A program made the position numbers and the translations under genes. The notes beneath the pieces were generated by a model. The model did not search any database. It worked only from the letters and a program-made list of their open reading frames with translations, and was not told where the DNA came from. 57,846 nucleotides of DNA from Spirogloea muscicola (Eukaryota; Streptophyta; Zygnematophyceae; Spirogloeales; Spirogloeaceae): the NCBI GenBank assembly GCA_009602725.1, contig WELB01000059.1, positions 562,112-619,957 of the forward strand, written 5' to 3'. Every line of letters starts with the position of its first letter. The first letter of the stretch is position 1. Positions 20,664-29,175 of this stretch are shown here, piece after piece.

Positions 20664-22106
20664 TCAGTAATTACGAGTGAGGAGCCTCAGATCCGACAGA
20701 CTAGCTGCCGGGAAGCTATCACCCTGACGAAAGCCAGAGGCCGCAGCAAGAGCACGGCCAGCACGCAGATGCACAGCGTGGGCCATGGACCGCTGGAGGG
20801 ACACTGACAATCTCATCCGGTATACCTGAGCCCACGAGCCAGCTGCATTAAAGTCAGCCGGTTCGCCGCGCCGGCGGGATACAGCACGCCACGCGAGCCT
20901 GGCCAGTAGGTCGAGCCACTGGGACCCGAGAGCCCCGTGCACGTTCACTGCCAGGGGAATGAATTCATCTGTAGCCGGGTGGTCGGCGTGCTTGGCCGCC
21001 TTGCTGCGAGCAGCCTTCGCCGCAGCATGGCCAGCCCGCGAGGCAGAGAGCCCCGGGTTGGAGCGGCCGACCACATCGGTGGTGACGACGTCGGCGATGA
21101 TGCGCGCGCCGCCGCCCGGCATGGACGCCACCAGGTCGACACGGCGCGTATGGAGTCCGTCGGCCCTCTGGAGGATGGGCATGACGGAGGCGTTCTCCAT
21201 TGCGACCGTGTAGCCAGCCAGCCTCTTGAAAGATGCCGAACATGGCATCGCGCAGAAGATCGTGAGCCGCTGTACGTTCACCTCCAGTGGCGCAGCGGAG
21301 GATGTGCGCCGCCAGCTGCGTCGGGTCCGTTGACCGCTCCCCACACTCGCACTGCAGCACGCCCAGCAGGCAGGGCGGGGGGAGGCCCAGCAGGCGATGG
21401 GTGGCTGTGCGGAACAGCTCATCCGGCATCCGGAGGGCATCATACAGCGGAAGCGCGGAGAGCCAGGCTGCAGCCCCGGGGGAGGCGGCCGACAGCAGCC
21501 GAGCACGGCCGCGCACGTCGCTGGCAGGGAGGAGCTGCAGCAAGGCCGTGAACGACGCCGTGTCGACGGCCGCCATGTAGCGCGCCTGCGCCTGTGAGTC
21601 CGTGATGTGGGCAAGGCGGGCAAATGGGACCACGCTCTCTGCAAGGGCAGGGTACTCCGCGAGTAACCCGTCTTGGGCTGAGCGGAGTGCCTCCTGAAAA
21701 GGCAACGAGCCCGTCGCCACCTCCTCCACGACCTGCTGTAGCAGGGGCCGCCCATCATGGACGAAGCGCTGCGCCACCGACGTAGCGACCTGGGCCCAGC
21801 TGCCAAGGAATGCTGGCCTGCAGACGCGCGCGAGCGAGCGGCAGCCGAGGCCGCCCTGGCCAGGGGGCAGAGTGGCCTGCAGCTTCGCAGCTGGCGAGGC
21901 AAGGAAGCCAGCGTGCGGATGAGGGCCGCCGCGCCCTCCACGACCCCCGCGTCGAATGTGGTGTAGGCCCTCCAGTACCTCGGGGCAGGGAGGGGTCGTC
22001 CGCGCCAAGTAGTGAGGACGCTGCACAATGCATCTATTGAGCATGGCAAGTGCCAGCGGCGCTGCACGTAAGAGAAGAGATGATCTTCACAAGCTTGCAG
22101 AAGCAA
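20664..22106 (-). mobile_element. Family-1 retrotransposon, longest fragment h
   Basis: This is the best-preserved family-1 copy: about 1.4 kb, frameshifted near 21230 and again near 22030. It begins in the region after the reverse transcriptase (LPPGQGGLGCRSLARVCRPA, then FLGSWAQVA), a typical post-RT motif. It continues through LLGLPPPCLLGVLQCECGE, AAHILRCATGG (zinc knuckle), DLLRDAMFGIFQEAG, HTRRVDLVAS, IIADVVTTDVV and KHADHPATDEFIPLAV (endonuclease core), to DLRLLTRNY and the stop. The reverse transcriptase core is absent, which is usual 5' truncation. The right edge abuts AT-rich mitochondrial-type DNA. Confidence 0.82.
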
Positions 22107-22289
22107 ATCGTGGATTTTCTCACTATCGTTGGTGGTAACAGTAAAGCAAAGAATACATCCTCATGATCTTGAGTCCATTGTAGCAATTTGCCATTCTAAC
22201 TATTATCCCTTTTCATATTGGGAAATTTAATCTTTTTTTTTTACTAATTCATCCTTATTTACATTACCCGCTATCGCAGTAGCCTTCTT

Positions 22290-22788
22290 TTATATGAAAG
22301 GTCTCTTTTTTGTTTTGTGTTTGCTAACTGAACTAACATGAACTTCTTTCACTACTATATTCTCAATCTGTACATTCATATATGGAAAAAATTCTCCACT
22401 GATTGTGAAAACATCTTGGACTTTTAACCACAGACTTTTGGGCAAAAATGCAATGTGACCAGCAATGGCTACAGCATATCCTCCATTTACAGCATTCAGG
22501 ATAAACTCTCTCACACTGTTTTCATTACTTCGCCATAACTTTGTAAGCTCATCCCAAATCAATCTTTTTGTCGGAGTTTTCTCTAAAGTTTTTGGTAGAA
22601 CTATTTTGGGTTCTCCAAACAATTCTCTCTTCAATGCCCATTAAACTGGTCTTATTATTCTCATTATATAACTCTTTGCGAAAGAGAACAGTAGGAGTTT
22701 TTAACCCCGTATCTACCGTTGCCATTTCTCCATTCATTTGTTCTACAGAGCACTCTATTACACTTCCACGCAAACCTTGTACACTCAA
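22290..22788 (-). pseudogene. rps1: Mitochondrial ribosomal protein S1, frameshifted
   Basis: The first frame reads LRGSVIECSVEQ and VDTGLKTPTVLF, then GIEE, and stops making sense near 22630. The next frame carries on with ELFGEPKIVLPKTLE, DELTKLWRSNENSV, GGYAVAIAGHIAFLPKSLW and ENIVVKEV. This order is that of plant-type mitochondrial rps1, a single S1-domain protein of the small subunit. One frameshift separates the halves, and no transit peptide or promoter is seen, so I call it a decayed copy and not a functional gene transfer. The intact gene would be in the mitochondrial genome, if that genome still has it. Confidence 0.85.
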
Positions 22789-22854
22789 AATGGATTTCTC
22801 AAAACATTTCGTCGCTTTATCGTGTTAATGCGTTTTTTTCCTTTCATCTTCTAT

Positions 22855-22925
22855 GGCCAAGTAACATAAAGGTAATGTATTGGATTGCAAATCCTTAAAT
22901 GATAATTCGATTCCGTCCTTGGCCT
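22855..22925 (+). tRNA. trnC: Mitochondrial-type tRNA-Cys(GCA), degenerate
   Basis: The acceptor stem GGCCAAG/CTTGGCC is perfect and followed by U73, the Cys identity base. The D stem ACAT/ATGT pairs and the anticodon loop is TTGCAAA with GCA. The T loop is TTCGATT, but the T stem GATAA/CCGTC has two mispairs, and two anticodon-stem pairs are U-U. The order and wording match plant mitochondrial trnC. The T-stem mispairs suggest a non-functional nuclear copy. Confidence 0.75.
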
Positions 22926-22949
22926 GGTTATCGCGCGATGGCGCGATCT

Positions 22950-23004
22950 CTTGTCTTCTTCTTCTTGTCATCTTGTCATCTTGTCTTCTTGTCTTCTTGT
23001 CTTA
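22950..23004. repeat. TCTTG/TCATCTTG short tandem repeat
   Basis: Irregular CTTCTTGT and CATCTTGT units adjoin the right edge of the mitochondrial insertion. Confidence 0.75.
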
Positions 23005-23285
23005 CATTGAGAAGAGCTGTTATCAAGAGCAGTTATTGCTGACGCTGTCTCTCTCCAACAACTAAGCCAGCAAGAAGTGTATCCCAAGGCGTATGATGTG
23101 TAACATTCCCACCGATTGTGAACGCTAAGCACTGTGCTTACCACTGACCTGATTGCCCGGAGTCCATTCTTTTCTGGGCTGGCTTTGCGAGCCCCTCTTT
23201 TTCTATGGGCGAGCCGTCGATTTGCCTGAGCCGACGTTGCCAGGTGGGCCCCGCACGGGGGGCCCCGGTGGCTCGATGTCCCTGG
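23005..23285. other. Spacer with stem-loop unit
   Basis: The hairpin at 23176-23194 (GGGCTGGCTTTGCGAGCCC) is preceded by GTCCATTCTTTTC and followed by TTTCTATGGGCGAGCC. No gene is seen. Confidence 0.55.
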
Positions 23286-23784
23286 CCCTTCATTCAGGTC
23301 CCCCTTATGCCCATCCTCGAGAGGGCCGACGGATTCCACACGCGCCGTGTCGACCTGGTGGCGTCCACGCCGGGCGGTGGCGCGCGCATCATCGCCGACG
23401 TAGTCACCACTGATGTGGTCGACCGCTCCAACCCGGGGCTCTCTGCCTCGCGGGCAGGCCATGCTGCGGGGTCTTCCCGAGTTCTTCCCGTTGGCCATTG
23501 ACATCCATGGGGCACTGGGCGCTCGGTGGCTTGAGCTACTTAACCAGCTCGCCCGCCACGCAATCGCCCGTCGCTTCCATGGTGAACCGGTAGACTTTCC
23601 TGCAGCCGGGTCGCTGGCGCAAGTGTATCGCATGCGCTTGGCCGTCTCGCTGCAGAGGTCCATGGCCCGTGCGCTGCACCTTCGTGCCGGGAGAGCCCTC
23701 GCTGCTGCCTCTGGCTCTGTCCAGGGGACCCACTTCCAGGACCCTAGCCTCTCTGATTTGCGGCTGCTTAGCAGGGGTTACTGA
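23286..23784 (+). mobile_element. Family-1 retrotransposon, 3' fragment i
   Basis: This encodes MPILERADGFHTRRVDLVAS and IIADVVTTDVVDRSNPG. After a frame change near 23470 it continues FFPLAIDIHGALGARWLELL, SLAQVYRMRLAVSLQRSMA and DLRLLSRGY to the stop. The join near 23470 looks like an internal deletion that removed the KYADHP region. Confidence 0.75.
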
Positions 23785-23930
23785 GTAATTTGTAGCTGCT
23801 TTCTTTCTTTGTGTGCTTTGGTTTCTTAGCGCTTCCTCTGGCTTCCTCTGGCCCCCTTCTCGTTCTTTGTTCATTCTTTTTTGGGCTGGCTTGTCCAGCC
23901 CCTATCCTCAATGGGCGAGCCCTTTCTTCA
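23785..23930 (+). repeat. Tail of fragment i with stem-loop
   Basis: The hairpin at 23883-23901 (GGGCTGGCTTGTCCAGCCC) has the TTTGTTCATTC prefix and CCTATCCTCAATGGGCGAGC suffix. Fragment j starts directly after it, so one element sits in the tail end of another. Confidence 0.75.
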
Positions 23931-24293
23931 TGCTGCGGGGAAGGCCGCTCGCAGCAAGGCGGCCAAGCACTCCGACCACCAGCCTACAGATGAATCGTCC
24001 CCTTGGCGGTGGACGTGCACGGGGCTCTCGGGTCCCAGTGGCTCGACCTGCTGGCCCGGCTTGCGCGGCGTGCTGTGTCCCGCAGGCGCGGCGAGCCGGC
24101 TGACTTCAACGCAGCTGGCTCGTGGGCTCAGGTATACCGGATGAGATTGTCAGTGTCCCTCCAGCGGTCCATGGCCCATGCTCTACATCTGCGTGCTGGC
24201 CTTGCTCTCGCTGCGGCCTCTGGCTGTCGGCAGAGGGATAGTTTTCCGGCAGCTAGTCTGTCGGATCTGCGGCTCCTCACTCGTAACTACTGA
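23931..24293 (+). mobile_element. Family-1 retrotransposon, 3' fragment j
   Basis: It begins within the KAARSKAAKHSDH region and runs to SLSDLRLLTRNY and the stop, with one small frame change near 24000. It is very similar to copies f and h. A hairpin unit of the GCCCCCATTTGGAGTGCC type follows (24391-24410). Confidence 0.75.
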
Positions 24294-24390
24294 GTGATCC
24301 ATTCTCCCCCTGTGCTGACATGACATCTTCAGGCCCCTCTGTAGCTGCTCAACGCTTGTCGGCCCCTCCAAACCCTTGTCAATTCTTTTT

Positions 24391-24872
24391 GGGCTGGCTT
24401 ATCACAGCCATTGCCCCCATTTGGAGTGCCACTTCTTCTAGGTCCGCCCCTCGGAGTGGGCCTCGGGCGGCCCCTCGGGGTGGGCCTTGGGCGGCCCTCA
24501 ATGGGCGAGCCCTTCCTCTTTGTCCATTCTTTTTGGGCTGGCTTTCCAGCTACTTCTCGCGCGCGGGCCGTGCTATCGTTGCTGCTTCCGGGTCTCGTCT
24601 GCCTGCTTCTTTTCCAGCTTCGAGCTATTCTGACCTGATGTTGCTCACCCGCAGGTATTGAGCTTTCTGTGGTTCCGTCGTGTCTAGTTGTCTAGATGCC
24701 TAGCTGTGTGTCTCCCTTCTTTTCGGCACTTGTTGTGGCTCTTTGGTTTTTGTCCATTCTTTTTGGGCTGGCTTCTGCCAGCCCCTCTTTTCTATGGGCG
24801 AGCTCATTCTTTCATCCAGCCCCCATCCTCAGAGCACTTTCTTCCATTCCTTTGGGCTGGCCTTTCCCAGCC
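24391..24872 (+). repeat. Cluster of four stem-loop units and a fragment k
   Basis: Hairpins lie at 24391-24410, 24535-24550, 24765-24784 and 24854-24872, with three different suffixes. Between the second and third is a 110-bp family-1 terminus (RAGRAIVAASGSRLPASFPA to LMLLTRRY, stop at 24661). The stem-loops carry different loops and tails, so they are separate insertions and not one tandem array. Confidence 0.65.
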
Positions 24873-24985
24873 ACCAGTCAATCTGGCCGCGCTTCCTTCC
24901 TCGGGGTGGGCCTGGTGCGGCGCCGCCCCTCGAGGTGGGCCTCGGGCGGCACCGCCCCTTGGGGTGGGCCTTGGGGCGAGCCCCA
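24436..24985. repeat. GC-rich minisatellite, two blocks
   Basis: Units of the type CCCCTCGGGGTGGGCCTCGG and GCGGC occur at 24436-24500 (about three) and 24897-24985 (about four). The two blocks are separated by hairpin units and fragment k, which suggests duplication of a local stretch or shared element sequence. Confidence 0.75.
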
Positions 24986-24999
24986 CACGGTTCGTGGGA

Positions 25000-25323
25000 T
25001 GGTCCCCACGCGGTCTTCCCGTCTACCTACAGCTGGAGAAGAAGTGCTCGCCCATAGAGAGCTCCCCACAGCTGCCAGACCCCTGCCAATATATTTCAAT
25101 GGTTTTTTGCCAGACCAATGGGCTGGCCATCCTCAAGGTGGCTGGCCTTCGGTGGGCTGCTGGCTGGTGCCCAGGAGGTGGAGACGCTGCCTGACGGCGG
25201 CGCCACAGGGCCAAATCTTCCGCTGCACAAATGCGCGTGTGCTTCGCCGAGTAGGGGGTTGGCTCCTAAATCCCCTACAGCCGAACCCAACCAGGACTGC
25301 GTGTGCAGGGGCGAGTCGTTACA
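25000..25323 (+). mobile_element. Probable 5' LTR end of an LTR retrotransposon
   Basis: The stretch ends in GTCGTTACA immediately before AT and a primer-binding site. LTRs end in CA, and this arrangement is usual in plant-type elements. The LTR start was not located, so the left border given is nominal. Confidence 0.4.
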
Positions 25324-25325
25324 AT

Positions 25326-25337
25326 TGGTATCAGAGG
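25326..25337 (+). promoter_or_regulatory. tRNA-iMet primer-binding site
   Basis: TGGTATCAGAGG matches 11 of 12 bases of the complement of the initiator tRNA-Met 3' end, the usual primer for Ty1/Ty3 reverse transcription. Confidence 0.6.
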
Positions 25338-26527
25338 AGCTCTTGCATTTTGCAGGTTCTCAACAGACTGCTGATGCAAGGATCCTTTTAATGCTCTGGC
25401 CTGACTTTTTCGTTGAGTGAGAAGTATTTTGCCACAGCGGGTACGTGGCTCTGCAACGGGTCGGCAATCGCCATATTGCTCCCAGGCGCCACGACCAACG
25501 GCATTGATTGCCAGATTCTCCTTAACAATTCTTTTCGGGCTGGCTTTTCACAGCCCTTGCCCACATTGGGAGAACCACGTCTGTCGGCGGATTGCTACCA
25601 GTGAGTGGAATCTGAAAATGCAGCCGCTGGGCAGTAAAGGTTACTCGTTCCACCAAGCTCGGCTTTGTGCTCCGGTCTTGGACCTTCTCTGCACTTGCTT
25701 GTCCGCCATGCTGTTTGGAGGTAAGGATTACCGCGCTGTCCTGCTTGCTCGCTTGCTGGTGAACACCAGTACTGCGGTGTCTTGCAATCCAGTATGAAGG
25801 CGTGATATGCTGACCAATGGAACCTATAATGATTACTCAGCTTCACTCCTGGAAGGCATGGAGTCGCGATACTCCAGTGCGCGCCCCAGTCCTTCTCGGC
25901 CAACGGTAAAACCGGCTGCATTGGAGGAGATGGTCAAAGAGCTGGCGCAGCTCTGAACGGCTTCCGGCCAAGAGGGCTTGTTCGCCATGATACTTGCGTT
26001 GAGTCGCACTCCTCACAGAGCAACGGGAGGCGGCAATGGCTGTCATGGACCCTGCCTTCCTCGCCCCTGCTGGGGGCAATGTGCGAGGAGTTGAAAGCCC
26101 CGCTCGGCTGGCTGACTACCAGCGAGTGACGGCTTAGGAGGGCCAGTGCTCAGGTGCATGATATGCACGGGGCCCAGGTGCATGGGTTGCACCAAGGCCA
26201 TAGCAAGGCGGACACCCTTCATGAGTCGTGTCGCCCGTCCGCATCCCGGAAGTAATCTAGCCAGATGGATTGTGGGGGCCTTCATGCCTGTCCGGACGAG
26301 ATCGCGCATTGCTTCGTTGAATGTGGCACGGCCGAGGCGGCAAGAGTGCATCTTGCCGCCGCATACAACTGGCGAGCCTCACCAGTGGAGGAAGTCCGTG
26401 AAGAAAAGCTCCACTCCCGAGATGTGCAACACATGGGAGGTTATCCCGACTTCTTTGGCCACTGTGTTTGGTTGGTCCACATACGCAAGCTGAGGGCTGG
26501 CGTGGGCCCCATCGCAACGGATGAAAG
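25338..26527. other. Degenerate repeat DNA, no intact gene
   Basis: Internal LTR-element sequence is expected after the primer site, but no gag-like frame longer than about 60 residues could be followed. A hairpin unit lies at 25537-25556. No recognisable protein was found in 25600-26500 on either strand. Confidence 0.5.
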
Positions 26528-27017
26528 AAAATGCGTGTATATTAAGAGATGGGGAGGCCATGTGTGGCCAAGTACAAAGGCAAGCACATTGGACAAATGT
26601 ACGTCACCTGCTGCTAAGCTGACCCGCTCAGTAACCACGAGTCAGCACATAGAGGTCGCTAGCTGACGCTCGAATACCGGACGGCAATTGACTAGCTCTT
26701 GTGCCAGCAGCTAAGGCTCGACCAGCTTTCTGATGCAGAGCATACGCCTGAGCTCGTTGCAGACAGGTTGACACTCGACGTCGCAGAAATGACAGATAGG
26801 CTGCCGGCATACCCATCTGAGCTGGGAGCATATCCTCGCGTCGTGCATATCCCAGACTCGCTATGTTCTCGAGTAGGGTATGGAAGCGAGGACCCAAGCA
26901 GCCGAAAGTGTCGATTGCGGCCGGGAGGAGGTGGTCACTGCGGGGGTAGTCTGAGCAGTGTCGGAGCTTTTTCTGCTCAGCACCTCCCACTGCGTGGCCA
27001 GCAATGTGTGTGGAAGA
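26528..27017 (-). mobile_element. Family-2 retrotransposon, second 3' copy
   Basis: It is almost base-for-base the same as 17850-18339 and carries GHAVGGAEQKKLRHYSDYPR to SDLYVLTRGY and the stop at 26628. The 5' side stops abruptly near 27017, shorter than the first copy, so it is a separate 5'-truncated insertion. The tail after the stop is also shared. Confidence 0.8.
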
Positions 27018-28560
27018 AAGAAGGCGAGGCCCACCGTGGGGCCGATGATTAGTGCTGCTGGGGGTTCGAGTAGTGTGGCAAGGGCCTGGTTGCTTTCGCT
27101 GCGCCGACTTGCACCATTGTATCCGAGACTGTAAGGCTCCCCGCCTTCTACCCCTCGGCCGGCACGTGCCTTCGTGAGGGACAAGCGCAATGACGAGCAC
27201 GCGACACTATCCTGCCCAAGCCTCGATGTATGAGCTCAAACGGCAAGCTGTGTGCAAGCTATTTGACCTCGTTGTCCAGACCGGCCCTCATCGGACGTAC
27301 CTGTTGTCCGCTCGATCTCTGCTCTCTTGCAAGCTCTGGAGGCCGGTGGGCCTCTACTTGTGTGGGTGCCCCACGCTGACTTGCACGTAGCAGCGAACAT
27401 ATGCCTGAGTGGGCCTTCTCGGCCTGAATCATGGCATTCTTCATTGTGCCTTGCAGGCGCAACGTGATCCATCGACCTCCGCGTGGGATGTAACTGCTGT
27501 GCTCGTGTACTGCGGGACACCAGCTCCTACTGCCTGGCGGTGATGATACTCAGGAGAGGCTGCATCCAACGAGTCTTCTGGTCTATGTCGCCCGCACCCC
27601 AGTCCTTGGTAGCACTGTACACGTGGTACAGACGATACTTGTTGAGTTGCGAGTTACTCGGACTTGCTATTGCTCACTCGTGGGTATTGAGCTCCCATCT
27701 GCGGACGTGTAGTGTCTAGCTGTGTCGTCTTTCTTTTTTCGGCACCTTTTTGGCTCTTTGGACCTTGTTCATTCTTTTTGGGCTGGCCTTTCCTAGCCCC
27801 TACCCTCTGTGGGCGAGCAATTTCATTTTGAGGGGCTAGTTGCTGATGCACTGGCTAGGATCCTCATGGACACACGGGCCACTGCGCCCTTACTTGATAA
27901 GGACTTGATCGGTGTCCATAGTTTGGATACGGAATTCACTGCTTTGGAGCGCGTGACACCGGCAGAAGGCCAACCCACCGATGTGGTGGGTTTGTGTAAG
28001 GTCACAATTCTTCGTGGTACTTACTTATGATTGTGTATTTCAGCACTTTCCGCCCCCTTTTGGACATCTTTTCGGGCTGGCCTTCAACAGCCTCGCCCTC
28101 TTCGGACGAGCTTGCCCTTACTGTGTCGGAAAAGCTCTGTAACCTTGAAATCTGGTCGTGCCCTGGCCTGCCGTCTCAGGCGGGGCGACTCCTCCTAGTC
28201 ATCTTGTATTCGTTCCTTTCACCGTGTTCACTCCTTTCGGACCTTTGTGCATTTTTCCTGGGCTGGCTTTTCACAGCCCCGCCCCATTCATTGAGCATCT
28301 GTTGGGTTGAGCATCTGTTGGGTACTTCTTCCAGATTGCAACTACTGACGAGGCGTTCCTGAGCAGCCATCTTCAATTGTCTATTGCTTTCTTGTGTTGT
28401 ATGATCCGTCTGCCATGTACGTCGTTCATTCTTTCGTGGGCTGGCTTGCACAGCCCTCGTGCCTTTTGAGGGCTGCTTCTTCATTAATGGGAACGCCAAA
28501 ACCCAACAGCTAAGCACGAGCGGACATGCAAAGATGTCACGACTGCTTCTCAGCCATCAA
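27018..28560. other. Repeat debris with four stem-loop units
   Basis: A family-1 terminus (DLLLLTRGY-like, stop about 27691) is followed by the complete tail and hairpin 27780-27799. Hairpins also lie at 28074-28092, 28260-28279 and 28438-28456, each with its own suffix. A LQLLTRRS-like family-1 end lies near 28340. No intact gene is seen. Confidence 0.6.
27815..28029 (+). pseudogene. Possible retropepsin-like fragment
   Basis: A frame of about 70 residues contains ILMDTRATAPLLDKDLIG and VTILRGTY, which is laid out like a retroelement aspartic protease, with DTRA where the active DTGA would be. Its 3' sequence plus the next hairpin is similar to 51660-51740, so both derive from one repeat. 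The family call is weak. Confidence 0.3.
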
Positions 28561-29175
28561 GCGAGACGCTGAACAGACCCCACGATGGACATGGGAACAT
28601 GGACGCACAGTTGGCAAACCCGACAGCCTGCTTCGCTTGCCCTCTGATTATTACAACGTGACTTACTTGTGTCTCCTGTGAGAAACAGCGACGTATGACC
28701 TGGGCACCCTCCATGGTTGCGTACAGTAGTCAGCCCCGCTTGTGGTCTATATGCGGCACGAAGGGCTTCCATTGTAGCTTTCCTTCGCCGATATAGCACA
28801 TTAACATGATGAAGGACCCCCAGAATCTGCACAACAAGAGTAAGTAACGTACATACCACCCCTCTTGGCAAGCTGTTGTGTGCAGCTGTTTGCAGCTTGC
28901 AGAAGGTGCGCGACTTCTTCTGAGGCTGTTGAAGAGATCAAGATTTCCGTCAAGGTCCTGTATGCTATGATGCAATAAGGCAGCTCTTCACATTGTAGCA
29001 CGCGTCTGCCACGCATGCCATCCAAAAGCCCAGTCTCAAGAACAGTCACATGCAACGACTATCAACAGACATGCAGGGAAAGCCAGCTAGCTTGCAAAGC
29101 CAAATGAGCCACTTGATCTGCAAGGTGTGCACGTTGATCCAGATAAGCTTAAAGTGCAACTGGCCTTTCGGCATC
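28561..29175. other. Spacer at the edge of gene block 2
   Basis: The last stem-loop is at 28456 and the pseudokinase stop at 29176. No hairpins or retrotransposon frames are seen here; short minus-strand ORFs have no support. It probably includes the pseudokinase 3' UTR. Confidence 0.5.

Larger units (their letters stand above)
22110..22945. other. Nuclear insertion of mitochondrial DNA (NUMT)
   Basis: A sharp drop in GC relative to both flanks coincides with two mitochondrial genes, rps1 on the minus strand and trnC on the plus strand. Edges are approximate: the left edge meets retrotransposon h and the right edge lies just past the tRNA. A chimeric assembly is less likely because the flanks are repeats shared with the rest of the window on both sides. 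Confidence 0.8.

Noticed and set aside
22290-22788. Functional nuclear transfer of rps1
   Set aside because: A frameshift splits it, there is no targeting sequence, and it sits beside an antisense degenerate trnC in AT-rich DNA, which fits a passive mitochondrial insertion.
24391-24872. Single tandem array of hairpins
   Set aside because: Loops and suffixes differ between neighbours and a retrotransposon terminus lies between them, so separate insertions explain it better.
12292-28456. Regularly recurring hairpin repeats as a CRISPR array
   Set aside because: Spacing is irregular, copies occur on both strands and flanks are themselves repeats. The genome is eukaryotic, with introns.
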